A stretch of 64,000 nt of DNA, from contig NC_134846.1 of NCBI RefSeq assembly GCF_965363235.1, positions 73,444,724 through 73,508,723 on the forward strand. The letters run 5' to 3'. Position 1 is the first letter of the stretch. Every line of letters begins with the position of its first letter. Below are positions 35,401-46,249 of this stretch, piece after piece. The translations under genes were made by a program, and so were the position numbers. The notes below the pieces were generated by a model. That model saw only the letters and a program-made list of their open reading frames with translations, was not told the DNA's origin and did no database searches. This DNA comes from Mytilus galloprovincialis (lineage: Eukaryota > Mollusca > Bivalvia > Mytilida > Mytilidae).

Positions 35401-38400
35401 ACTATAACTTAATTTTTGTTTATCGGTCATGTGGAAAACTTGATAAAACCTGCAATAATTTACTTCAGGTTAAACTTTCAATGTATGTTGTTGTATTTCC
35501 AATGGATACTTTGCAATAACTCAACTGTAATTCGTGGTAAATATAAATATCATGACACGTCCGTTCGGTTCGCTGTCTTCTTAAATATCATTAGAAAGGC
35601 ATATTTAAAAATAAACAAATCCTACAAATTTGTATTAAAAAACTTTCAAAATAAGAAAATAATATTAGTTTTTTTGTTTTTTTTTTTAAATTTTGATGTA
35701 AACTCCAAATTCTAACTTTTAAGATTTAAGATCAACCTACCATAGTCTTTAGTTTTGTCATTATTGGTCCATTTGCCATGAATACCTCTAAAATCACCAA
35801 TCCCTGCTGCAGTTGAAATTCCAGCACCTGAAATATAATTCATATACATGTTTGGCTTTGCTCATTGTTGAAGGCCGTACGGGTGACCCATAGTTGTTAA
35901 TGTCTGTGTCATTTTGGTCTTTTGTGGATAGTTGTCTCATTGGCAATCATACCACGTCTTCTTTTTTATATTAGTTGTTTATGGATTATTTATAAAGTAA
36001 TAGGAGGCTGTAAGTTGGACCATCATAAACAGCATCAGACCATTATTACAGACAAAGTACATATAACAGGACCATTATGAAAATACTAGTATGCTCTGTT
36101 GGCTGTAATAAGTAGTTCAAATTGAGCATTTTACTCAGTTGATTAATATAGACAACCTATTCCACATCCATTATTCTTATATCAAATATATTTTATTTGG
36201 CATAGATCCAAGATACATGTTTTATCTGTATTACCCAAATTTGCGAAACATTTTTTTTTTTAAAGAATTGAGAAAGAATGAAAGAAAGTTAACTGTACGA
36301 CAGATAATACAATTCCATGTCTTCAATTTCTACAATATGTACAAAATGCATATACAAGTGATCGCGTTATAAATACCTGTAAAACCTATACAGTAATTAG
36401 CATTTTTTAACATTTCTGCAATACGGACAGCCTCGCTTTGAAAATGAGCTTCTGAGTCGTGAAATTCTGCTGTTTTCTTTGCCTCCTTCACTAATTCTTG
36501 TTCTTTATCAGATAACTTTATTTCCGGTATTTCATTTTTGGCAGCTTTGGAAATTTTCTGCCAACAGGAGAGATGCAGCGTAGCAGATCCGTCGTCTGTC
36601 CAATCAACCAACATTCCTGATCAAAGCAAACATTTTATTATTCAGTGTTATATTTCTAAGTGATGATAAGAAAGACAGACGAGATATTTTTAAGAAATTA
36701 AATATTCGAAAAAGGACATTGTGGGATAAATATCAGTAAACTACCTCAAAATTTCATAAAATAGAAAGCTGACATGCAGTGTAAAATTAAAACTGGGCTC
36801 CAGTAGATCTTACCATCAAACCAATGGTAATTTTGGGTGTCAACTTGTCAAATGCTCCAGTAGATCTTACCATCGAACCAATGGTAATTTTGGGTGTTAA
36901 CTTGTCAAATGCTCCTGTAGATCTTACCATCAAACCAATGGTAATTTTGGGTGTTAACTTGTCAAATGCTCCAGTAGATCTTACCATCAAACCAATGGTA
37001 ATTTTGGGTGTCAACTTGTCAAATGCTCCAGTAGATCTTACCATCGAACCAATGGTAATTTGGGGTGTTAACTTGTCAAATGCTCCAGTAGATCTTACCA
37101 TCGAACCAATGGTAATTTTGGGTGTCAACTTGTCAAATGCTCCTGTAGATCTTACCATCAAACCAATGGTAATTTTGGGTGTCAACTTGTCAAATGCTCC
37201 AGTAGATCTTACCATCGAACCAATGGTAATTTTGGGTGTTAACTTGTCAAATGATCCTGTAGATCTTACCATCAAACCAATGGGAATTTTGGGTGTTAAC
37301 TTGTCAAATGCTCCTGTAGATCTTACCATCAAACCAATGGTAATTTTGGGTGTCAACTTGTCAAATGCTCCAGTAGATCTTACCATCGAACCAATGGTAA
37401 TTTTGGGTGTTAACTGGTCAAATGCTCCAGTAGATCTTGCCATCAAACCAATGGTAATTTTGGGTGTTAACTGGTAAATGCTCCAGTAGATCTTACCATC
37501 GAACCAATGGCAATTTTGGGTGTTAACTTGTCAAATGCTCCAGTAGATCTTACCATCGAACCAATGTTAATTTTGGGTGTTAACTGGTCAAATACTCCAG
37601 TAGATCTTACCATCGAACCAATGGTAATTTTTCGTGTTAACTGGTTTAAAGTTCTGGCTTAATCATGAGTTCTTTATTTTGTATAGATAGGAAACAAGGG
37701 TCATAATGAAATTAAGAACGAATATGTGGATTGTGTAAAAGAGACAAGAGCAGAAAACAGCACAAGGCCAGCAATTCAGCTAAAAAATCCCGCACCCGCG
37801 TCAGCGTCAGGAGAATACTTTACTCAGTATTCAGATGTTTTGGGCTCTAAATCTCAAGTAGTTTAAATAATTCGTTCTGAGTATGAGCACGATCCTCGTG
37901 TTCGAAATGTTTCTGACTGCAATGTCTGGCCTTATTAAGCAATAAAACGTTACTTTGTACTCGGAGAACCATATTTTTGCTCAAAACACCAAATCCAGTA
38001 TTTTGATTGGTTGATTTCCGAGTCTGAGTACGATAATCATACTAAAAATATTTTGACCATAAGCCTGCAGTAAACTGTTTAGTATATTTAACTTTCTTGA
38101 AAGAAAAGAACTTCACACATAAGTTATCTAGACAGAATTCAAGTAGCAATTGTGTAACATAATAATGTATTTAAGTATTTGTTGAAAATAACTGTAAACA
38201 AAAAACACACATGAAATTGTAATATATATAACTGTGTCCATTTAAATTATTCTAAAAGGTTGCAACAGCATATTCGGTATACTTTCGCAAGTGATTTTAA
38301 GGTCAAAGGACCATGTTTTGGAACTCACCGGAAATGTTTAACATTTCCCCGGCCTTTGTTAATCTTGTGGTGTTTTTTTTTATAATTTTTTAGTTCATTT

Positions 38401-40417
38401 ATACGTTTCGGACTTTAGTGTGACTATGAAAAAGAAGATAAGGTATGATTTCCAATGAGACAACTCTCCACAAGAGACCAAAATGACACTGAAATTAACA
38501 ACTGAAGGTCACCGTATGGCCTTAAACAATGAGCAAAGCCTATACTGCATAGTCAGCTATAAAAGGCCCCAAAATGACAATGTAAAACAATTTAAACGAG
38601 AAAACTAACGGCCGTATTTATGTACGTCTATTATCACTGAACTAGTACACATTATAGTGTTTAGATGACAGCAGCAGCCCGCCTCCGGTTGCAGGTAATA
38701 CGATGTATGAAAGAGCCATTGTTGGCCTTAAATTGGTTTCTGACCCATTGTTGGCCTTAAGATTGGTTCCTTACCCATTGTTGGCCTTAGAATGGTGTCT
38801 GACCCATGGTTGGCCTTAGATTGGTTTCTGACCCATTGTTGTCCTTAGATTGGTTTCTGACCCATGGTTGGCCTCAGATTGGTTTCTGACCCATGGTTGG
38901 CCTTAAATTGGTTTCTGACCCATTGTTGCCCTTAGATTGGTTTCTGACCTATTGTTTGCCTTAGATTGGTTTCTGACCCATTGTTGGCCTTGGATTGGTT
39001 TCTGACCCATGGTTGGCCTAAGATTGGTTTCTGACCCATTGTTGGCCTTAGATTGGTTTCTGTTCTTGATCATGTTGTTGTCCCTATTTCCAGTCTCAAT
39101 TTTTCTATTCATAAATTTGTGAATATTTTCCTGTTATATGTTTATTCTTTATTATAATGAGAATAAAGAAAATGTAAAATTTTCTGAAATTTTTAAACCT
39201 AAATATCGCTCTATTAATTTGAGGAAACGACAAGATCAACAATTTATACATTGGAAATCCCTAAAGAAGGCATTTTGATATTTTTTTCATATTCTAGTAT
39301 ATATTTAGGGTGGTGGACAAGGTGTGGATGTCAATAATTCCACAATTCCTTTCCTTAAGATCAGATTTCGATCATGTTTATAGAAAGTGTAAAGATAAAG
39401 GGTTTAGGTGAAACCCGTGTAAACTTATGGGATCTATTGAGACTAGGGGGTCATTAAGTTTCACTTCCCTTTTTGTTTTTCTCAATCTTTTAACCGTTCC
39501 CCACTTTCCACAGAAACGGATATCTACTTCCTGTTAGGTTTTCTAGTAAGTGCATTTGAAAGATTGCACAATCATTTGTATTTCATATTTGTTAAAAATT
39601 TCTGACCATACACATTGCTTATTCAAGTACAAATGTGTACCATTCTCATCTCGTATATCGAATATAGTTTTATGTATCATATCTTATTTCATGTACACCT
39701 TTATATTTATATATTATGTAGCTCAAGACTATTTTGTAGAAATTGTTATATTTGGTGCATATAAAATCATCATTATTATGTGTATGTATCCTATAAGCTG
39801 TATTTGCGTTTGGAATAAAGTGTTATTATGAAACATATTCAAACTTTAATTACCTCTGTTTCAATCAAGTATGCCTTAGAATAACACAATTTTTGATGTT
39901 TCCCGTCGACCAAATGAAATTGTCAGATTGAATCCTTTTCAAGCTAAATCATTTATATCTATAGAATCATTTATATTTTTTTGGATTTCCAAGACCTTTT
40001 TATCACGATATTATACCCCCTGTGTGTTAGAGAAACTTTACCACTTTCTCCGTCTGAGTAGTACGACTACCCCTCTAAAAGTGGCCATTTGGATGTATTG
40101 CATTTATTATACGGTAGGTATAATACGTAGATATCATACGTCGAACCCTTGAAATATTCGTAGACGACTGTTCATAGGTGAAAATCCTGCCCATATCCAG
40201 CATATATACGTATTTTCCAATGGATGTGTAAATTACCCACCCTACGTCCCGGTCAACACAGTATTGACATCCTAATCTAACTTAATTACGTACCTTTTCT
40301 TCCAGACTTGGAAACATGAAAACCTCGGACATCTGCTCTATCAGACTCAGGATCTATAACTTTTCTCTGGTCACAGTTGATGTAGGAACATTTCACCTGT
40401 GCTCCATTTGATGCCAT
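32470..40417 (-). CDS. Sirtuin-family NAD-dependent protein deacylase, six exons, complete
   Basis: Predicted 391-aa NAD-dependent lysine deacylase, likely nuclear by similarity to SIRT6/7. Exons (minus): 40417-40294, 36616-36377, 35827-35741, 34148-33811, 33290-33097, 32662-32470. All borders are GT-AG and all phases match. Residues 1-60 hold a Cys/His module (C10, C15, H56, C59, ending LHLSCWQKI) resembling a PARP-type zinc finger. The sirtuin core starts near 105. Visible motifs are GAGISTAAGIGDFRG (122-136), the NAD-binding QNTDGLH (192-198), catalytic His212 in SELHGN, zinc cysteines C220/C223 and C260/C265 (CGG), an extra CERC pair (247-250), NFGDYL, and LGTTLRVTP. The RTG-x2-C spacing and ISELHGN point to the SIRT6/7 class. 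The start ATG is the first in an open first exon. Intron 1 carries two tandem arrays. Substrate and exact orthology are unknown. Confidence 0.9.
35303..35402. repeat. Fold-back inverted repeat in sirtuin intron
   Basis: Arms of about 40 bp (TTATTGGCCAATCAAATCGG / its near-complement CCGACTTGCTTGGTCAATAA, and a perfect inner part CGGTATATTGGATTTAATCT) surround a loop of about 20 bases. Looks like a small hairpin MITE. Confidence 0.8.
35855..35965 (-). repeat. Repeat of the GACAACTCTCC family (inverted) in sirtuin intron
   Basis: Contains TTGCTCATTGTTGAAGGCCG, TGTCATTTTGGTCTTTTGTG and TTGTCTCATTGGCAATCATA, the reverse complement of the 22.5 kb unit. Confidence 0.85.
36794..37645. repeat. 57-bp tandem array, about 15 copies, in sirtuin intron 1
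   Basis: Unit contains CCAGTAGATCTTACCATC, then AACCAATGGTAATTTTGGGT, then GTTAACTTGTCAAATGCT. Copies differ at only a few positions (C/T in GTTAAC/GTCAAC, AAA/GAA). With a period divisible by 3, both strands stay open for more than 210 codons (SNAPVDLTI repeats on plus, RSTGAFDKLTPKI repeats on minus). Lying wholly in an intron and having no other coding traits, it is best read as a minisatellite. Confidence 0.95.
38430..38625 (+). repeat. Repeat of the CCAATGAGACAACTCTCC family in sirtuin intron 1
   Basis: Full-length-looking copy: GATTTCCAATGAGACAACTC, AAGAGACCAAAATGACAC, GGTCACCGTATGGCCTTAAA, CATAGTCAGCTATAAAAGGC and ACGAGAAAACTAACGGCC. Confidence 0.9.
38717..39062. repeat. 29-bp tandem array, about 12 copies, in sirtuin intron 1
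   Basis: Unit is roughly CCCATTGTTGGCCTTAGA followed by TTGGTTTCTGA, with variants (CCATGG for CCATTG, TTAAA for TTAGA). A second, unrelated minisatellite about 1.1 kb from the 57-bp array. Confidence 0.9.
39065..40290. other. Remainder of sirtuin intron 1, nothing further seen
   Basis: AT-rich intron sequence between the 29-bp array and the first exon, with no recognisable repeat or open frame of interest. Confidence 0.5.
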
Positions 40418-41185
40418 CTTCCTCTACACTTACAAGACGTATATTGATCCTTCGTTAGATGAACTTGCAGGTACTCTATAAGAAGATAAAGACTGAGTGA
40501 TTCATTTTAAAGCTTGTCATAATTTCAGTGAGCTAAATGAATTTGTAGAAAATCTGAATAAAGCAGGACTATAAAATCAGATTTTCTTAAATTATGAATA
40601 ACTATATACTCTTCACTTATCAGTTGTTAACATAAATAAACAAACACACTATCCATCCGTCTTTGTACGTATTACGTATGTATAATGGATACCCATTCAA
40701 GGATTTGTATAGTAAATCCTTCGCCCATTCAAATATATTCTCATTAGTTTCCATTACACTTTCACAAGACTTTTAATTGAGCAACTATATATATTTATGG
40801 TAAAATTTATTATTGAGGAAAAAAAATATTCGACATATAATAAGCTTATACTCACACTCAAGTCTTTTTGATGTGTTATTCTCAGATCAAAATAATGTTC
40901 GATATTAAATATACCTGTGTAATATCTTTTAATAGATATACTCGTAAAGTTATATTAATAGTTACCCGACAATCCAGTGACGTCAGTTCGTCTTGGATAT
41001 CAGAATAATATTTACTTAAAATGGCTCATTAATTAAATATCTCTTAAGTAGAAAAGGCGGATATCATTCATGATAAACAACCAGTTTAATTAAATAATCA
41101 ATTAAACTGCACATATATTTAAATGTATATTGATGCAAATATGATTATAGATCACAATATTTATCACTGTTAACTGGGAAAGCCC

Positions 41186-41289
41186 CAATCTAATTAAAAA
41201 CCGATCTCTCATCGCTCCCGCGTTTTCTGATATGTCCACGCGACATAACAAAAACAGGAACGATGAGAGATCGGTTTTTAACTAGATTG
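41186..41289. mobile_element. 104-bp fold-back MITE with 8-bp target duplication
   Basis: Ends are CAATCTA / TAGATTG with long arms (AAAAACCGATCTCTCATCG on the left, complement CGATGAGAGATCGGTTTTT on the right) around a loop of about 45 bp. The element is flanked by GAAAGCCC at 41178-41185 and 41290-41297, a perfect direct repeat as left by transposition. An 8-bp duplication fits hAT- or Merlin-type mobilisation, but the superfamily cannot be decided from the ends. Confidence 0.8.
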
Positions 41290-41999
41290 GAAAGCCCCCT
41301 ACCCTTCCAAGGTACAGAAAAAGTTCGATTATAGTTCGATATTCTTATCACATAGATTGGGTGCAACTGTTTATTTTGAAATGGCAGCCATAAACTATAT
41401 TTTTAGCATCATAATTGAATTCTCCGAAATCCCCCTTTTTACCTTAACCAAAAAGAATAATGATCTTCCGTTCTTGGAGCATGGTTTATGAATATCAACG
41501 TGTACACAATTAGTTTATCAGATACATCTTGATTGGGAACAACCAAGTTAAAAATAACGAAGTTTAGACTCTAAAATGTATCCAAAGTTAGTCGATAAAA
41601 CAAATGAAAATTGTTTTTGGTAAAAAAAAGACAGAATGATAGATTAATACAATCTAATCACTTTATTAAATATGGGTATTTTGGCCTTAAATAGCCGTTT
41701 AACGTACAGTTATTGCTAAAAAAAATTATAGCAACTGTCAAATACTTATAGATTATCGTTGATCATCTCAACGAGATTGATTTTCTCGCTTGAGCCGGGA
41801 CGGCGAAAGCGAGAAAAGCAATCGAGTGGAGATGGCCAATGATAATCTGTTTATCGCTATTTTAGAGAAAAAGGTCAAAGGAAAAATGCACAAAGTAGCG
41901 ATAATAATAGATATTCTACACACATTGATAACTTATTTGTAAAATAAATTGTGTAGCAAAAATTCTTTTTTGGTATTAAAAGCTGTTGCTCATATCTTA

Positions 42000-42141
42000 T
42001 ACCTCGTTCACACGTATATTTAATTCAAATTGAATTCGAATCGAATTCACTAATCACGTTCACACACTCTTCTTCTTTAATTCGAATTGTCAAGTTAGGA
42101 CGTAAAACGTTTCGAATGCGAATTAAACTAATTCGAATTAC
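42000..42141. repeat. GAATTCGAAT-rich repeat, left flank of the TTAA element
   Basis: Rich in AATTCGAATT/GAATTCGAATCGAATTC palindromic words. Similar sequence (TGCGAATCGAATTCGAATTA) resumes right after the element at 44944, suggesting that one older repeat was split by the insertion. Confidence 0.6.
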
Positions 42142-42145
42142 TTAA

Positions 42146-44939
42146 AGGGAAAATTCACGATTTTTTACTTATGGTTTAAATATGTTCATTATGACATAAT
42201 ATATATATTCACAAAGTTTTATCGCTATATGTGCAGTGATAAAGGAGAAATTCAATAATTAATGAAAAAATATCAACTACTTCCTGTAGGTCGTGACGTT
42301 TTCTCCTGATTTTTGCATGCCGGGATTTAAAATACAATCATTAAAAGTCTTGGTTTTTAATCATATTTTAACGTAATCGTAAGCGCGCCGATGACTTGTG
42401 CTTTATCTAATAACCATCCGATAATAAGAAGATAAAACGCACAGACGTTCAATTGTACTCATTCGTGAGATAAATTATCTATGTTAAACGTATATATTCG
42501 AATTATTTTTGTAGACAACACAAAAAGTTATAAATTTATTTTTAATAAATGCATTTTCGGACTGATAAGGTGAACAAATTAAAGTACAATAATCTGTACA
42601 GACAATATGTTGGTGTACTATTATTGACCTTTTACTATCTCTGCTATGGCTAGGTTTATACGATGTGTGTATTCACGGTTCTGTGGCAATACTCGTAGTG
42701 GCTTGTTGAAAGGTAAATTGTTATTTGCACTTCGGTATTTAACCACGCCTCTAGGGCACACCTTGCCAGGTGTGACTGTCTATTCGGATCAGTGGTAGCA
42801 TTTAATACACACATTAAAAATACATATTCAAGTTGGTGACAAATAAAAATTGGTCGCCGTGGAATTATTTAATTATATTTGGTGCTATTATTTATTTGAA
42901 TTCAAATAAGTTAATTTACTAAGAAATACACAATTTTCGGTTAAAGACGGGAAACTTAATTCATATGTCAGAATGAAATGATATACAAGTCTTGTCCTTG
43001 ATTTATGTCTCATAAAAAAGGGGGACTTAGAAATTAGAAATAGCTTTACTAAATCATTTTTATTTGTCTTTATTAGGCGAAAAAATGTACGAGAACACTT
43101 ACATTTAGACTTTTGAAAGCCATGTATTAATTAATATATGAAACTATCTGAAGTCAGAAGATAACTCTACCGAAGCGGAATATAATATGTACGAATAAAG
43201 AAAAAAATATTTTTGTAATGGAATCGAAAAATTACGAATAGATATTCTTTTCAAGTGTGATAAACGTCAACCAAATTTATTCATAATGGGGAACGTCCCT
43301 ATAATAATCGTCGTCTCCCAACGTATATATATACTTAAATAACTATTTGATCAACGATGTTTAAAATTAAAAGACAACGAATTTAATGTTATCTTTCCCT
43401 ATTTTTGAATGTTATTATTAAGTCTGTTCAACTTGCAAGAATACCCCTAAAGCGGACAAATATCCGACAAGCAGTTTATTCTTTAAATTGCTGTCATTGA
43501 ATATCAAGAAAGAAAATAAATCCCGAAATTGATACTCAATAGTTTTCCTAGAAAATATTCACATTCCTTGGGGATTATTAGTGTACGTCCAGTTGCATAT
43601 ATTTTACATGAATGTTGGAACAATTGTGATGATGACGAATTTCGTCCTTTATTCGAGAACAATTTAATTGATATATAAATCTGTGAGTTTACTATGTTCT
43701 TAACTTCGATGAACCAAAGCAAGTTATAAATTGACCTGTATTTAAATCAAATTGTTTCTTTTTTTTCTTCTTCTTCTTTTGGTATACAATAGTCTATCGA
43801 ATTCGTTGATTACATACTGTTGGCATACATGGACTAGTCTATTTACAAAACTTTTACCACAATTTACACAAAATGTATGTTTCTTTCTTATGTTCAATGT
43901 ATACATGTATACATATTTTAAATTGCGCTACTGACTATAGTTCCGTAACTTTCTACCAGGCGTAATTATACACGAATCGTCGAACAGTGCGCACATTTTT
44001 TTAGATCAATAATTCTGGTATGTTCCAATCTGTCCTAAACTATTGACAACGAGTATATATTACATTTTCCAAAATTAACCCTTGGAAAAATATGTAAATA
44101 GATTTGTATTTCTTCAATTATTTTTTTTTGTATTATTTTTTTTTTTTATAAATAATATTCTTTACACCAGAAATGTTATTTATAAACAAGCGTATGAGTT
44201 CAGTAATGACTAGTATATTATATCACTTTCGGACACGCAAGACAAAAATGTATATTATACATGCACCTGATAGTTCAAAATGGAAAGTTATAAGTAACGG
44301 TCGTGTACACTGATCAATACCTACAGAAGTGAAACGATGCATGAACTTGCAAGCCCGCCGGACAGGAAATCGATTGAATACCTGGACGTGTCACCTTACA
44401 CCCCTTCCAATACCTTTGGGAGTAATACCTTTAGCCATGCTGGTGATCAGATAAGGGAAGATCCGAATTTATTTAAATAAAGTTTATTACTTGAAAGAAT
44501 TATGAACGAATTAGATTTTCGAAAACAATTTCCACGGAACACTTATTTATCATTTTATGATTTGAACTTTGACTTTTTAACTAATTACAATATTATCAGT
44601 TTAAAAATAACAGACTATATGGTTATTTAAAAATATAAGACCATTTTCCGTATCAAGTTAGTCAGTCAGATAAACCAACCGTACGATTGACAAGATATCG
44701 ACACGCAATTACGACTACATCGTTTACTGTAGTTTTGTTCCTTTGTGGTTTATTGACATATCGGGATTTTTCATCGGAGAAGATGACAAGATGGCGGAGA
44801 GTAGAGAACTGATACTCAAAATTTAAAATCGATGGTGATCTCTTATTTAGCGGAATAAAACTTTAATATCTATAAATTTGAGCATTTTTATACAGAATGG
44901 ACATAATATCAATTTTTGATTTTTTTGCGAAGTTTCCCT
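42146..44939. mobile_element. 2.8-kb non-autonomous DNA transposon with TTAA target duplication
   Basis: Left end AGGGAAAATTCACGATTTTT and right end (reverse complement) AGGGAAACTTCGCAAAAAAA form short inverted ends. TTAA lies immediately outside both (42142-42145 and 44940-44943). TTAA duplications are made by piggyBac and Kolobok elements, and an AGGG start is more like Kolobok. No transposase seen inside, so it is either a non-autonomous element or two ends of an eroded one. Confidence 0.6.
44337..44480 (+). CDS. Small hypothetical ORF, 47 aa, inside the TTAA element
   Basis: ATG to TAA frame with balanced codon use compared with its AT-rich surroundings (starts MHELASPPDRKSIEYLDVSP, includes SNTFGSNTFSHAGDQIRED). 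It might be a captured exon or a fragment of a transposon protein. I recognise no family, and it is short enough to be chance. Confidence 0.2.
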   Translation: MHELASPPDRKSIEYLDVSPYTPSNTFGSNTFSHAGDQIREDPNLFK

Positions 44940-45699
44940 TTAATGCGAATCGAATTCGAATTACGTGAGAACTTAGCATTAATACCAATGACAATTAAAA
45001 GTGGGCTTTGTTTGCAGTGTTTGCTTTTAAGATGTTTTTTTTTTTTTTTTTAATTTTATGTGAGAAGTTAAGAGCCCTTAAGACTTAAGTAAATATATAA
45101 GATAAAATCCTAAATTATAAACACTGATATCCCTCAGACTAATGTCTTATTAACATCTGAAGGATGGTATTTGGGTAGATCAATAATCAGACAATACTGT
45201 TTGATTCTCGGGGCCAAATACGTGGTCACAAACTACATTCTACTTTCTCCTAGTTGAAATTTCGATTGGAAACGGAGATATTTGGTTTATAAATCTTCAT
45301 TTTAATGTCGATTTTGAAACTTTGATATTGAACTCAAAGTTTATTTTATGACCATATAGGCACAATTAGAAATAAGTTGATCACATCTGTCGATCAAACT
45401 GACTTCTGGGACAGAATGAACCTAAATGATATAGCGTATTTCATCACACTATGTCTGCAATGTTGTCATCTTGTTAAAAGGGGGGGGGGGCTGATTTATA
45501 TAAGTTCTTGTTTCGAATCACTCTATTTCAATTGTACAACTGTAATTTGTTTTCTTTTGAAAACTTAAAATTTACGTTTCCTACATTTTCTACAGATCTA
45601 ACATCATATATTACGGTTTTTTTTTTTGCAAGAGAACGCTATTCCCCTGCATTATGATTTATTTATAGTCATGTATACAAACACCTATACAACATACAA

Positions 45700-45886
45700 T
45701 CCCAGGTATAGATTACCTTAGCCATATTGGCACAACTTTTTGGAATTTTGAGTCGTCAATGCTCTTCAACTTTGTACTTGTTTGGCTTTATAAATATTTT
45801 GATATGAGCGTCACTGATGAGTCTTATGTAGACGAAACGCGCGTCTGACGTACTAAATTATAATCCTGGTACCTTTGATAACTATT
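45700..45886 (+). repeat. Repeat of the GACGAAACGCGCGTCTG family, copy 1
   Basis: TCCCAGG-ATAGATTACC start, CTCTTCAACTTTGTACTTGT, GAGCGTCACTGATGAGTCTT, GACGAAACGCGCGTCTGACG and end AATCCTGGTACCTTTGATAA. Nearly identical to 46061-46248. Confidence 0.9.
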
Positions 45887-46060
45887 TACACCACTGGGTC
45901 GATGCCACTGCTGGTGGACGTTTCGTCCCCGAGGGTATCACCAGCCCAGTAGTCAACACTTCGGTGTTGACATGAATATCAATAATGTGGTCATTTTTAT
46001 AAATTTCCTGCTTACAAAACTTTGAATTTAAAAAAAAAAAAAAAACTAAGGATTTTCTTA
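45887..46060. repeat. Spacer with CTGGTGGACGTTTCGTCCCC block
   Basis: Sequence between the two repeat copies. Contains ACCAGCCCAGTAGTCAACAC and an imperfect palindrome AACACTTCGGTGTT. A related block in the other orientation is at 14.3-14.4 kb, so it belongs to the same composite repeat, probably as a tandem array unit. Confidence 0.6.
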
Positions 46061-46248
46061 TCCCAGGCATAGATTACCATAGCCATATTTGGCACATCTT
46101 TTTGGAATTTTGAGTCGTCAATGCTCTTCAACTTTGTACTTGTTTGGCTTTATAAATATTTTGATATGAGCGTCACTGATGAGTCTTATGTAGACGAAAC
46201 GCGCGTCTGGCGAACTAAATTATAATCCTGGTACCTTTGATAACTATT
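46061..46248 (+). repeat. Repeat of the GACGAAACGCGCGTCTG family, copy 2
   Basis: As copy 1, with only a few substitutions (GACG/GGCG, ACTTTTTGG/TCTTTTTGG). The pair looks like a tandem duplication with a 174-bp spacer. Confidence 0.9.
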
Positions 46249-46249
46249 A

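Noticed and set aside
36787-37477. Overlapping 219-aa (minus) and 217-aa (plus) open frames
   Set aside because: Both arise from a 57-bp tandem repeat whose period is divisible by three. They lie in a sirtuin intron and have no start context or non-repetitive domain.
38700-39065. CRISPR-like array of regularly spaced repeats
   Set aside because: The 29-bp units are contiguous with no unique spacers, the sequence is eukaryotic, and the array lies in an intron. It is a minisatellite.
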